Of a DNA stretch of 64,000 nt, positions 8,074-16,769 are shown one piece after another. This stretch comes from an uncultured Comamonadaceae bacterium (lineage in GTDB: Bacteria; Pseudomonadota; Gammaproteobacteria; Burkholderiales; Burkholderiaceae). The position numbers were made by a program, and so were the translations under genes. The stretch is taken from positions 1 through 64,000 of the forward strand of contig CAMLSD010000006.1 in NCBI GenBank assembly GCA_946482595.1. Reading direction: 5' to 3'. The number at the start of each line of letters is the position of its first letter. Within the stretch, counting starts at the first letter, position 1. Below the pieces are notes generated by a model that was given only the letters and a program-made list of their open reading frames with translations, had not been told where the DNA came from and made no database searches.

Positions 8074-9047
8074 CACTGCACCGCCGCCACTTCCTCGCCG
8101 CCTCCGGCGCCCTGGCATTCACCCGGTTCGCCCGCGCCCAGGGCCTGCCGGAGACCGCCCGCATCTTTGCCGGCTTTGCCGCCGGCGGCACGGTCGACGT
8201 GACGGCCCGCCGCATCGCCGACCGGCTGCGCGACGTGGTGGCCAAGTCCGTCGTGGTCGAGAACCGCACCGGCGCGGGCGGCCAGATCGCACTGTCCGCG
8301 CTGAAGACGGCCACCCCGGACGGGCTGACCGTGGTCGTGACACCGATGTCCATGCTCGGCATCTACCCGAACACCTACAAGAAGCTGCCCTATGACCCGG
8401 CGGCAGACTTCGCGCCGGTTTCGCTGGCGGTCCGGTTCGACTTCGGTCTGGCGGTGGGGCCGATGGTGCCGCCGACGGTGCGCACGCTGAAGGACTTCGT
8501 TGGCTGGTGCAAGGCCAACCCGTCGCTGGCCAACTTCGGCAGCCCGGCCGCCGGTTCGGTGCCGCACTTCGTGGCCGAACTGTTCAGCCGCGCCGCGGCC
8601 CTGGACCTCAAGCACATCCCCTACCGCGGCACGCAGCCGGCCATCGTCGACCTGATGGGCGGGCAGGTGGCCGCCGTGTCCGGGCCGATCGGCGAGTTCC
8701 TGCAGCATCTGCCCACCGGCAAGGTGCGCCTGATCGCCACCTCCGGCGAGAAACGCAGCCGCTTTGCGCCCGACGTGCCGACCTACGCCGAGCAGGGCTT
8801 CAAGGACATCGTGTTCGATGAATGGTTCGGTGTGTTCGCGCCGGGCAAGACGCCGCCGGCGGCGGTGGCGAAGCTGTCGGAGGCGCTGGGCAAGGTGCTC
8901 ACCGTGCCCGAGGTCGTGGAGTCGCTCGCGCAGATGGGCCTGGAGGCCAAGGGCTCGACGCCGGCCGAACTCGGGGCGCTGCTCAAGCGCGACACCGAAC
9001 GCTGGGCACCGCTGATCAAGACCATCGGTTTCACCGCTGATTCGTGA
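8070..9047 (+). CDS. Bug/TctC-family periplasmic binding protein
   Basis: A 325-residue tripartite tricarboxylate transporter-type receptor of the Bug family. The N-terminus has a twin-arginine-like signal (HRRHFLAASGAL) ending near AQG. The mature part carries the family hallmarks: FAGFAAGGTVDVTARRIADR, VVENRTGAGGQIA, the PDGLT motif, FGSPAAGSVPH and HIPYRGTQPAIVDLMGGQV. Such proteins bind carboxylates, amino acids or aromatic acids in the periplasm. No TctA/TctB membrane genes are nearby, which is usual for orphan Bug proteins. Translation is coupled to the upstream flavoprotein by an ATGA overlap, so it probably scavenges the substrate of this pathway. Confidence 0.9.
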   Translation: MTLHRRHFLAASGALAFTRFARAQGLPETARIFAGFAAGGTVDVTARRIADRLRDVVAKSVVVENRTGAGGQIALSALKTATPDGLTVVVTPMSMLGIYPNTYKKLPYDPAADFAPVSLAVRFDFGLAVGPMVPPTVRTLKDFVGWCKANPSLANFGSPAAGSVPHFVAELFSRAAALDLKHIPYRGTQPAIVDLMGGQVAAVSGPIGEFLQHLPTGKVRLIATSGEKRSRFAPDVPTYAEQGFKDIVFDEWFGVFAPGKTPPAAVAKLSEALGKVLTVPEVVESLAQMGLEAKGSTPAELGALLKRDTERWAPLIKTIGFTADS

Positions 9048-9184
9048 GATGAACCCACCCCTGCGCGCTGACGCGCGCCCTGCAAGGCACACCAGCGGAC
9101 CGGCAAATCCGGATCCGCGGTGTCCGCCTGGCTCGGCCTGCTTCATGCATCGCGGGTGCCGCTTCGGCGGCATGGAGAACTGAG

Positions 9185-10660
9185 ATGAATTCCCCCTTGC
9201 TCAACGTCGCCGGTGTCGAAGTCTCGCCGGACCACTACATCGATGGCCGGCGCGTTGCCTCGGCGCAGACCTTCGAGCTGTTCAGCCCGATCGACCAGCG
9301 CCTGCTTGGCCAGGTGGCCGAAGGGCTGGACGAACACGTCGATGCCGCCATCCGGGCCGCCGAGCGCGCCTTCCCCGCATGGAGCGCGCTGAGTGCGGCC
9401 GAGCGCAAGCCGCTGCTGGACCGTTTTGCTGAAGAGATCGGCAAACGCGCCGACGCGTTCTGCGTGCTCGAGAGCAACGACGCCGGCGTGCTGCTGTCGC
9501 GCATGCGGCACGGCGTGGTGCCGCGCGCGATGCTGAACCTCACCTGGTTCGCCGAGCATGCGCTGGGCCTGCAGGACCGACCGATCGACACCCCGCAGGC
9601 GCAGCACCTGGTGCGGCACGACCCGGCCGGTGTGGTGGTGATCATCACGCCGTGGAACTCGCCGCTGCTGCTGTCGACCTGGAAGCTCGGGCCGGCGCTT
9701 GCGGCGGGCAACTGCTGCGTGCTCAAACCGCCCGAGTGGGCGCCGCTGACCTGTTCGCTGCTGGCCGACGCGGCCCATGCAGCCGGCCTGCCGCCCGGTG
9801 TCTTCAATGTCGTGCAGGGCGCCGGCAAGACGGCCGGCGCAAGACTGGTCAGCGACCCGCGCATCGCGCGGGTGTCGTTCACCGGCAGCGTGCCCACCGC
9901 ACGCTGGATCGCCCAGGCGGCCGGCGCCAACCTGGTGCCGTGCAGCCTGGAGCTGGGTGGCAAGAGCCCGTTCATCGTGCTCGAGGACGCCGACCTCGAC
10001 AACGCCGCGGCCACCGGCGCGCTGATGTACCGCAACGCAGGCCAGGTCTGCCTGGCGGGCACACGCTTCCTGGTGCACGAGCGCATCGCAGAGCGTTTCA
10101 TCGAGGCGATGCGCGGCTACGTCGAGCGGCTGAATGTCGGTGATCCGCGCGAGGAATCGACCGAGGTCGGCCCGGTGATCCACCCGCGCCAGCTCGAACG
10201 CGTGAAGGGTTTCGTCGATCGGGCGGTCGAAGGCGGCGCGCGCGTGCTGTGGGGCGGTGCGATGCATCCCTTCGGCGCGCAGTACTACCAGCCCACGATG
10301 CTGACCCACGTCGACCAGCACGACGAGATCGTGCAGAACGAGGTCTTCGGCCCGGTGCTGACCCTGCAGACCTTCACCGACGACAACGAGGCCATCGCGC
10401 TGGCCAACGGCACCGACTACGGCCTGGGCGGCGTGTGCTACGGCGAGACGGCGCATGCGACGGCGGTGGCCGAGCGTGTGCGAACCGGGTTCATCTGGGT
10501 CAACAGCTTCGGCATCCGCGACCTTGCCGCGCCGTTTGGCGGCATCAAGCGCAGCGGGGTCGGCCGCGAGGGCGGCGACTGGAGCTTCGAGTTCTTCTGC
10601 GACGTGAAGGACGTGGTCGTGCCGAAAAAACCGTTCCGCGCCAGCTTCAGCCAGCGTTGA
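9185..10660 (+). CDS. hpaE: 5-carboxymethyl-2-hydroxymuconate semialdehyde dehydrogenase
   Basis: This NAD-dependent aldehyde dehydrogenase of 491 residues most resembles HpaE, which oxidises the ring-fission semialdehyde made by HpaD. The ALDH active site is complete: PWNSP with Asn157, general base Glu256 in LELGGKSP, nucleophile Cys289 in GQVCLAGTR, and the NEVFGPVL motif. The C-terminal motif FGGIKRSGVGREGG is typical of this subgroup. It is separated from the Bug gene by 137 bases and followed by a 296-base gap before hpaD. Substrate assignment rests on neighbours (hpaD, hpaG, hpaH, hpaI) and family resemblance. Confidence 0.85.
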   Translation: MNSPLLNVAGVEVSPDHYIDGRRVASAQTFELFSPIDQRLLGQVAEGLDEHVDAAIRAAERAFPAWSALSAAERKPLLDRFAEEIGKRADAFCVLESNDAGVLLSRMRHGVVPRAMLNLTWFAEHALGLQDRPIDTPQAQHLVRHDPAGVVVIITPWNSPLLLSTWKLGPALAAGNCCVLKPPEWAPLTCSLLADAAHAAGLPPGVFNVVQGAGKTAGARLVSDPRIARVSFTGSVPTARWIAQAAGANLVPCSLELGGKSPFIVLEDADLDNAAATGALMYRNAGQVCLAGTRFLVHERIAERFIEAMRGYVERLNVGDPREESTEVGPVIHPRQLERVKGFVDRAVEGGARVLWGGAMHPFGAQYYQPTMLTHVDQHDEIVQNEVFGPVLTLQTFTDDNEAIALANGTDYGLGGVCYGETAHATAVAERVRTGFIWVNSFGIRDLAAPFGGIKRSGVGREGGDWSFEFFCDVKDVVVPKKPFRASFSQR

Positions 10661-10692
10661 GCCGGTGTGTCCACTGATCGGAGGAATCATCG

Positions 10693-10929
10693 ATGACATC
10701 CGCATTTCCAACCCCACGCAGCGTGCTGGCCGGCTCAGCCGGCGACCTGACGCTCACCACCTGGAGATGGCGGCGATCGAGTCCGACAAGACTGCCCGCA
10801 TTCCGATACTGCGCTACGCAGAGGACCGGGTTACCGCCGGCGCGCCGGTCTGGTACGACCACTCCGCGTGTTGTCGCCGACCCGCTCGCCGAGCGCCGCC
10901 GCCTGTGGGTCGGCCCTGCCGGCGCCTGA
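10693..10929 (+). CDS. Doubtful small ORF between hpaE and hpaD
   Basis: A 78-codon frame starts at an ATG preceded by a good GGAGGA ribosome-binding site, yet the predicted protein is rich in Arg, Thr and Pro and has no recognisable domain. An alternative frame across the same bases contains a more protein-like stretch (MAAIESDKTARIPILRYAE). The gap may hold a decayed gene. In other hpa clusters a small isomerase gene (hpaF) can lie in such a place, but I see no HpaF similarity in either frame. Confidence 0.2.
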   Translation: MTSAFPTPRSVLAGSAGDLTLTTWRWRRSSPTRLPAFRYCATQRTGLPPARRSGTTTPRVVADPLAERRRLWVGPAGA

Positions 10930-10956
10930 ACTGCACAACTTCTACAGGAACATCAC

Positions 10957-11838
10957 ATGAACGGACACATCGTCGGTGCTGCGCTCGTCTCGCACCACCC
11001 CGGCCTGATGCAGTGCGAGGAATTTCGCGTGCTGCAAGGCGCCGGGGCCGACTCGGACCTCATCGCCGGCTACGCACGGCTGCGCGAGCGCATCGCCGCG
11101 GCCGCGCCGGACGTGGTCGTCATCTTCGACTCGCACTGGTTCACGACCGGCTACCACCTCGTTGATGGCGGCGCGCGCTACAGCGGCACCTACATCTCCG
11201 ACGAGATGCCGTGGTACCTGCACGGTGTGCCTTATGACTACCGCGGCCATCCGGCGCTTGCGCTCGAGATCGAGGCCGTCTCGCGCGAGCGCGGCGGCTA
11301 CAACCGTGCGATCTGCCACCCCGAGCTGGGCCGGCACTATGCGACCATCAATCTGATCAAGCAACTGCGCCTGGAGCATGCGGACATCCCGGTGCTCAGC
11401 GCGAGCTCGTGCCAGAACTGCGACTGGCCGCACTTCGTGCGCTCGGGCGAGGCGATCGGCGAGGCGATCCGCCGCAGCGGGCTGCGCGCCGTGCTGCTTG
11501 CCTCGGGGGCAATGAGCCACAAGTTCAACCCGATCGACTGGAGGCCCAACCACCCGCGCATCTTCCACGAGAGCAACGTCTCGCGCCCCGAAAACATCGA
11601 GAGCGACAAGCGCGCCATCGCGTTCCTCGAGCAGGGCCGGCACGACCTGGTGCTCGATCGCTGGCAGGACGAATACCGCAAGCTGCCGTGGGAGGCGTTT
11701 GGCGCGCACTACCTGCAGATGGTGGGCGCGCTTGGCGGCTCGGCCTGCCGGGCCCCGGGCGAGGCGCTGTCGGCCTACGAGAACGCGCGTGGCACCGGCA
11801 ACATCCACATGTGGTTCGACACCGGGAGCCAGGCATGA
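10957..11838 (+). CDS. hpaD: 3,4-dihydroxyphenylacetate 2,3-dioxygenase
   Basis: This class III (LigB-type) extradiol ring-cleavage dioxygenase opens homoprotocatechuate to 5-carboxymethyl-2-hydroxymuconate semialdehyde with Fe(II). The 293-residue length is typical of HpaD/HpcB. Metal-site residues are visible: the SHHPGLMQCEE motif (His13/His14), DSHW with His60, and the SGAMSHKFNP loop. Further family signatures are DYRGHPALALEI and the C-terminal DEYRKLPWEAFGAHYLQM. Its stop overlaps the hpaG start (ATGA), so the two are translationally coupled. This enzyme defines the cluster as a meta-cleavage pathway. Confidence 0.93.
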   Translation: MNGHIVGAALVSHHPGLMQCEEFRVLQGAGADSDLIAGYARLRERIAAAAPDVVVIFDSHWFTTGYHLVDGGARYSGTYISDEMPWYLHGVPYDYRGHPALALEIEAVSRERGGYNRAICHPELGRHYATINLIKQLRLEHADIPVLSASSCQNCDWPHFVRSGEAIGEAIRRSGLRAVLLASGAMSHKFNPIDWRPNHPRIFHESNVSRPENIESDKRAIAFLEQGRHDLVLDRWQDEYRKLPWEAFGAHYLQMVGALGGSACRAPGEALSAYENARGTGNIHMWFDTGSQA

Positions 11839-12779
11839 ACTTCGAGTTTCCCTTCTCCGAACTGCCTGCCGTCATGCGTGGCCCGCGCATCGAGCGCCGG
11901 CGGGCGCTGATCGGCGGCAGCGCGTTCTGGGGCACGCTGGTCGAGAGCGGGCCCGACGCGGGCCGCCTGCGGCTGGACGACGGCCGGCTGTTCGACGCCG
12001 CCGCGCTGGCCTACCTGCCGCCGGTCGAGCCGAGCAAGATCGTTGCCGTGCACATCTCGTACAGCTCGCGTAGCCTGGAGACGCGCAACCAGCCGCGCCC
12101 CACCGAGACGCCGACCTACTTCATGAAGCCCACGACCGCGCTGAACGGGCACGACGGGCAGATCCTGAAGCCGGCGGACTGCAAGTACCTCAACTACGAG
12201 GGCGAATATGCAGTCGTGATCGGCCGCACCTGCCGCAACGTCACGCCTGACGAGGCCTGGGACTACATCGAAGGTTTCTGCCCGGCGCTCGACATGGGGC
12301 TGCAGGACTTCCGCGACACCGACCAGGGCAGCATGCTGCGTGTCAAGGGCGCCGACACGCTGCTGCCGATCGGCCCGGGCCTGGTGCGCGGCGTGAACCT
12401 GTTCGAGCAGACCTTGCGCACCTATGTCGATGGCCTGGTCGTGCAGGAGGCGCACATCGGCGACGAAACGATCTGGGGCCCGCACTACGTGATCGCCGAC
12501 CTCGCACGCCACATCACGCTGCTGCCCGGCGACGTGATCCTGATGGGCACACCCTGCCATTCGCGCAGCGTCGATCCGGGCCATGTCGTCGAGTGCGAGG
12601 TCACCGGCATCGGCCGCGTCCGCGGCACGGTGGCCGCGATCGACGCACCGCGTGCCGCCACGCTTGGCGTGGGCCACGCGCCCACCGACAGCCCCGAAGT
12701 GCGTCGCGTGGCGCTGGGCTTCGACGAACGTGTGCCCGAGCGCTTCAAGGACAACCTGCGCAAGGCGCGCAGGGGATGA
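11835..12779 (+). CDS. hpaG: Fumarylacetoacetate hydrolase-family decarboxylase/isomerase (HpaG-like)
   Basis: A 314-residue protein of the FAH superfamily. The metal-binding acidic residues are present at Glu122 and Glu124 (LNYEGEYAVVIG) and Asp153 (DMGLQDFRD), along with the family motifs SYSSR, PTYFMKPTTALNG, VIADLARHITLLPGDVILMGTP and VVECEVTGIGRVRG. In homoprotocatechuate degradation HpaG decarboxylates 5-oxo-pent-3-ene-1,2,5-tricarboxylate and isomerises the product. E. coli HpaG is a duplicated protein of about 430 residues; this one carries a single FAH domain, so it may perform only one of the two activities. It starts within the hpaD stop. Confidence 0.8.
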   Translation: MNFEFPFSELPAVMRGPRIERRRALIGGSAFWGTLVESGPDAGRLRLDDGRLFDAAALAYLPPVEPSKIVAVHISYSSRSLETRNQPRPTETPTYFMKPTTALNGHDGQILKPADCKYLNYEGEYAVVIGRTCRNVTPDEAWDYIEGFCPALDMGLQDFRDTDQGSMLRVKGADTLLPIGPGLVRGVNLFEQTLRTYVDGLVVQEAHIGDETIWGPHYVIADLARHITLLPGDVILMGTPCHSRSVDPGHVVECEVTGIGRVRGTVAAIDAPRAATLGVGHAPTDSPEVRRVALGFDERVPERFKDNLRKARRG

Positions 12780-12861
12780 GACGGCGCAAGGCGGCTGCAT
12801 CCGCTCGCGCGCGTCACGCGGAGCGACGCCCGTCGACCGCCTCCCGACAGCAACGAGGGTG

Positions 12862-14310
12862 ATGATGAAACGCAACTACATCGCGGGCGAGTGGGTCGAG
12901 GGCGGCAGCGCCGCCGACAACATCAACCCATCGGACACGCGCGACGTGATCGGCCAGTACGCGCGTGCCGATGCCGCACAGGCGCAGGCGGCGGTCGCAG
13001 CAGCCCAGGCCGCGCAACCGCTCTGGGCGGCCGCCACGCCGCAGCGTCGCTTCGAGGTGCTCGATGCGGTCGGCCAGGAGATCCTGGCACGCAAGGACGA
13101 ACTCGGCGACCTGCTCGCGCGCGAGGAAGGCAAGACGCTCGCCGAGGCGGTCGGCGAGGTCGTGCGCGCCGGGCAGATCTTCAAGTTTTTTGCTGGCGAG
13201 ACGCTGCGTGCTGGCGGCGAGCTCGTGCCATCGACCCGTCCCGGCATGTCGGTGGAGATCACCCGCGAGCCGGTGGGCGTGGTGAGCATCATCACGCCGT
13301 GGAACTTCCCCATCGCCATTCCCGCCTGGAAGATCGCGCCGGCGCTGGCCTGTGGCAACGCCGTCGTCTTCAAGCCGGCCGAGGCGGTGCCGGCCAGTGC
13401 CTGGGCACTGGCCGAGATCCTCAGCCGCGCAGGCCTGCCGGCGGGCACCTTCAACCTCGTGATGGGCCGTGGGCGCGACATCGGCGATGCGCTGCTTGAC
13501 GACGCCCGCGTCGCGGCGGTGAGCTTCACCGGCTCGGAAGCGACCGGCCGCAAGGTGGCGCAGGCGTGCATCGGCCGGCGCGGGCCGATGGCCCGGTTCC
13601 AGCTCGAGATGGGCGGCAAGAACCCGCTCGTGGTGCTTGACGACGCGGACCTCGACCTTGCGGTGGCCTGTGCGATCAACGGCGCGTTTTTCTCCACCGG
13701 GCAGCGCTGCACGGCCTCGTCACGGCTGATCGTCACGCAAGGCATTCACGACCGCTTCGTGGCCGCGATGGTCGAGAAGCTCAAGACCCTCGTCGTGGGC
13801 GACGCACGCGACCCGAAGACGGCCATCGGCCCGGTGGTCGACGCCACGCAGCTCAAGCAGGACACCGACTACATCGCCATCGGACGCAACGAGGGCGCGC
13901 GCCTGGTCTTCGGCGGCGAGGCCCTGGCCGAGGTGGCCGGCCGGCCGGGCTTTTATCTGCAGCCGGCGCTGTTTGTCGACACCGAAAACCGCATGCGCAT
14001 CAACCGCGAGGAGATCTTCGGCCCCGTGGCCTCGGTGATCCGCGCGCGCGACACCGACGAGGCGCTGATGCTTGCCAACGACACCGACTACGGCCTGTCG
14101 TCCGGCGTGTGCACGACCTCGCTGAAGCTGGCCGCGCACTTCAAGCGCCACCTGCAGGCCGGCATGGTGATGGTCAATGCACCGACGGCCGGGGTCGACC
14201 CGCACGTGCCGTTCGGCGGGCGCAAGGCTTCGAGCCATGGCCCGCGCGAGCAGGGGCGCTACGCCGCCGAGTTCTACACGACGGTCAAGACCACCTATGT
14301 GAATCCCTGA
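12862..14310 (+). CDS. Aldehyde dehydrogenase, likely a semialdehyde dehydrogenase
   Basis: An NAD(P)-dependent aldehyde dehydrogenase of 482 residues with an intact active site: PWNFPIAIPAWKIAPAL, general base Glu249 (LEMGGKNPLVV), nucleophile Cys283 (TGQRCTASSRLIV), and EEIFGPVASVI. The overall pattern resembles 2-oxoglutarate semialdehyde / succinate semialdehyde dehydrogenases rather than HpaE. As HpaI releases succinic semialdehyde, oxidation of that product to succinate is the natural role here. It lies 82 bases after hpaG on the same strand. The second ATG at 12865 is equally possible as start. Confidence 0.8.
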   Translation: MMKRNYIAGEWVEGGSAADNINPSDTRDVIGQYARADAAQAQAAVAAAQAAQPLWAAATPQRRFEVLDAVGQEILARKDELGDLLAREEGKTLAEAVGEVVRAGQIFKFFAGETLRAGGELVPSTRPGMSVEITREPVGVVSIITPWNFPIAIPAWKIAPALACGNAVVFKPAEAVPASAWALAEILSRAGLPAGTFNLVMGRGRDIGDALLDDARVAAVSFTGSEATGRKVAQACIGRRGPMARFQLEMGGKNPLVVLDDADLDLAVACAINGAFFSTGQRCTASSRLIVTQGIHDRFVAAMVEKLKTLVVGDARDPKTAIGPVVDATQLKQDTDYIAIGRNEGARLVFGGEALAEVAGRPGFYLQPALFVDTENRMRINREEIFGPVASVIRARDTDEALMLANDTDYGLSSGVCTTSLKLAAHFKRHLQAGMVMVNAPTAGVDPHVPFGGRKASSHGPREQGRYAAEFYTTVKTTYVNP

Positions 14311-14363
14311 TGCACAACGCGGCTCGTCGGGCCCGCAAGCGATGTTCGGCGATGCACACCCCC

Positions 14364-15668
14364 TCAGCGTGAGGGCATGTCCTTCACCGAGTAGCCCAGA
14401 CTCACCGTCGCATCGACCGGGATCTCGGGCATGGTGGCGTTCCACGCGAGCCAGCTGTCGCGCATGGCGTCGAGCCGGGGGCCTTCACGATGCGCGCGGT
14501 TGGCGCGTTCGCGTTCGTCGGCTTCGATGTCGAACAGGTATTCATGGCCGTCAACGAGCAGGTACTTCCAGCGCCCGTCACGCATGGCACGCTGGCCGCG
14601 ATGTTTCATGCGCCAGTACAACGTCCTGTGAAACTCCGACCCGCCGCGCAGCACGGGCATGAGCGACACACCGTCGAGCGCGTGAGACGAGGCGGGGGCC
14701 ACACCGGCCGCGTCCAGCACGGTGGCGGTCCAGTCCATGGTCATGCAGTGCTGGTGGCTCACCTGGCCCGGTGCGATCACCCGGGGCCAGCGCGCGATCC
14801 AGGGCACCCGGATGCCACCTTCGGTGAGATCCATCTTGCCCCCCACCAGCGGCCAGCTGTCCGAGAACCGCTCGCCGCCGTTGTCGCTGGTGAAGATGAT
14901 CAGCGTGTCGTCCGCGATGCCGCGACGCTCCAGGGTTGCCATCACCTCGCCGATGCCTTCATCCATGTGGTGGATCATCCGCCGATAGGTGTGGATGTTG
15001 CCGCCGTCCAGGTGGAACAGGTTGTCCTTCACGTCGGCGGACCGGTCGGCATCGTCCCGGGTTTCCCATGGCCAATGCGGCGCCGTGTAGTGCAGGCTCA
15101 GCAGGAAGGGCGCGCCGGAGTCGCACACGACGTCCAGCCAGGCCACGGCACGCTGCGTGATCAGGTCGGTGAGGTAGCCGACGTCGTGGATCTCGTCTTC
15201 GTTGTGGAACAGGTCGGGCACCCCGTTGGTGCCGCAGTGCGTGAAGTAGTCCACCCCGCCGGACATCGGGCCATAGAAGGTGTCGTAACCCGACAGCCTC
15301 GGGCCGAAGTGCGGCGGGTAGCCGAGATGCCACTTGCCGATCAGGGCCGTGCGCCAGCCGGCGGCCCGCAGCATCGAGGGCATCGTCGGATGGTCCGGCG
15401 GCAGGCCCAGGGTCTGGCTGCCGCGCGAGCGGCTGTTGATCGGCTCTTCGGCGGCGCCGCGCAGCCGGTACTGGTAGCGGCCCGTCATCAGTGCGAACCG
15501 CGTCGGAGAACACACCGGCGAGTTGGCGTAGCCCTGCGTGAAACGTATGCCCTCGCGGGCCAGCCGGTCGATGTGGGGCGAGACGGCGCCGAACTCGGCC
15601 GGGCGGCCGCCGTAGCAACCCAGGTCCGCGTAGCCGAGGTCGTCGGCAACGACAAAGATGACGTTCAT
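14364..15668 (-). CDS. Type I sulfatase (arylsulfatase-like)
   Basis: A 434-residue sulfatase of the alkaline phosphatase superfamily. The N-terminal metal site reads VVADDLGYADLGCYGG. The formylglycine motif CSPTR is complete (Cys53), so activity would need a formylglycine-generating or anaerobic maturase not seen here. Further motifs are LIGKWHLGY and TSDNGGERFSD (second metal site). No secretion signal is visible, suggesting a cytosolic enzyme or export by another route. It starts five bases beyond the stop of the upstream Bug gene, so the two form one transcript, probably for uptake and desulfation or phosphonate/phosphate-type hydrolysis of an organic ester. Confidence 0.88.
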   Translation of the reverse strand: MNVIFVVADDLGYADLGCYGGRPAEFGAVSPHIDRLAREGIRFTQGYANSPVCSPTRFALMTGRYQYRLRGAAEEPINSRSRGSQTLGLPPDHPTMPSMLRAAGWRTALIGKWHLGYPPHFGPRLSGYDTFYGPMSGGVDYFTHCGTNGVPDLFHNEDEIHDVGYLTDLITQRAVAWLDVVCDSGAPFLLSLHYTAPHWPWETRDDADRSADVKDNLFHLDGGNIHTYRRMIHHMDEGIGEVMATLERRGIADDTLIIFTSDNGGERFSDSWPLVGGKMDLTEGGIRVPWIARWPRVIAPGQVSHQHCMTMDWTATVLDAAGVAPASSHALDGVSLMPVLRGGSEFHRTLYWRMKHRGQRAMRDGRWKYLLVDGHEYLFDIEADERERANRAHREGPRLDAMRDSWLAWNATMPEIPVDATVSLGYSVKDMPSR

Positions 15669-15673
15669 GTCGT

Positions 15674-16645
15674 TCAGTCTTCCGGTGTGAACCCTGAAGC
15701 TTTCACAGCCTTCTCCCACATCTGCGTCTCCTTGCGCTGCAGCGCGAGCAGCTCCTGTGGCTGGCTCGGTGCCGGCACCAGGCCCAGCACCTTCATCTTC
15801 TGGGCGGCTTCCGGCTTCGACAGGGACTGGGTCACCACGCTGCGAAGTTGCGCCAGGGTGGCGGGCGGCGTCGCGGCCGGGGCATACACCGCGAACCACA
15901 GGGGCACGTCGATGTCGATGCCGGATTCCTTCAAGGTCGGCACGCCTTCCAGGAACGCGGACCGTGTCGTGCCTGCCGTCGCAATGATGCGGATCTTGCC
16001 TGCATTGTGCAGCGGCAGCGCCTCCGTGACGGGGCTGAGCACGGCAGACACGACACCGCCGGCCAGGTCCGTCATCGCGGGCGCCGAGCCCCGATACGGC
16101 ACATGGGTCATCGGCACACCGATGGCCCGCGTCACCGACACACCCAGCAGGTGGGGCAGGGTGCCCGCACCGGGGGATCCGTAATTGCCCTTGTCACCCG
16201 CCGTCCTGGCCCAGGCGATGAAGCCCGCCAGGTCCTTGGCGGGAACGGCCGGCCCGATCGACAGGGCGTAGTCCCCGGTTGCGACACGGCTCACCGACAC
16301 GAAGTCCTTTTCCATGTCGAACTTGAGGCTCTTGAAGACATGGGGGAACAAGGTGACCGGGCCGTGGGGCACCAGCAGGAGCGTGTTGCCATCCGGTGCC
16401 GACGTCTTGACCTGTTCGATCGCCAGGCGCCCCGCGGCGCCCGTGCGGTTCTCGACGATGGCCGGTCGACCGAGGGAGGCCTGCAGCGTCTCGGCGATCT
16501 GCCGGCCCAGTGCGTCGACGCTGCCTCCGGGCGCAAAACCGACAACAACCTTCAAGGGCGCACCGGACTGCGCTGCGGCCAGACCGGGCTGAAGGGAAAG
16601 GGCCATCGATACGGCAATGGCGGACAAGGCGGATCGGCGCTGCAT
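15674..16645 (-). CDS. Bug/TctC-family periplasmic binding protein
   Basis: A 323-residue orphan receptor of the tripartite tricarboxylate transporter type. A classical signal peptide covers about residues 1-26 (basic RR, hydrophobic core, cleavage near LAAAQS). Family motifs follow: VVVGFAPGGSVDALGRQIAE, IVENRTGAAGRLA, APDGNTLLL, GNYGSPGAGTLPH and THVPYRGSAPAMTDLAGG. The start at 16645 has a strong GGAGG eight bases upstream. It lies between a MarR gene and the sulfatase gene on the same strand, suggesting it delivers the sulfatase substrate and that MarR senses it or a product. Confidence 0.9.
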   Translation of the reverse strand: MQRRSALSAIAVSMALSLQPGLAAAQSGAPLKVVVGFAPGGSVDALGRQIAETLQASLGRPAIVENRTGAAGRLAIEQVKTSAPDGNTLLLVPHGPVTLFPHVFKSLKFDMEKDFVSVSRVATGDYALSIGPAVPAKDLAGFIAWARTAGDKGNYGSPGAGTLPHLLGVSVTRAIGVPMTHVPYRGSAPAMTDLAGGVVSAVLSPVTEALPLHNAGKIRIIATAGTTRSAFLEGVPTLKESGIDIDVPLWFAVYAPAATPPATLAQLRSVVTQSLSKPEAAQKMKVLGLVPAPSQPQELLALQRKETQMWEKAVKASGFTPED

Positions 16646-16726
16646 GGAACCTCCGGGGAATGGGTTGAAGCCTGGATGCCCTGTCTCGTGCAGGAGCACT
16701 GGCCATGCTAAGGAGGCGATCAGCGC

Positions 16727-16739
16727 TTGTTCAAAACAA
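16727..16739. promoter_or_regulatory. Possible MarR operator between marR-like gene and bug gene
   Basis: TTGTT-CAA-AACAA is a short inverted repeat of the kind bound by MarR dimers, in the 124-base gap between the MarR gene and the binding-protein gene it precedes. The assignment rests only on symmetry, an A/T-rich composition unusual for this genome, and position. Confidence 0.35.
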
Positions 16740-16769
16740 CTCGGATCGACAAAAACCCTGATGCAGCGC

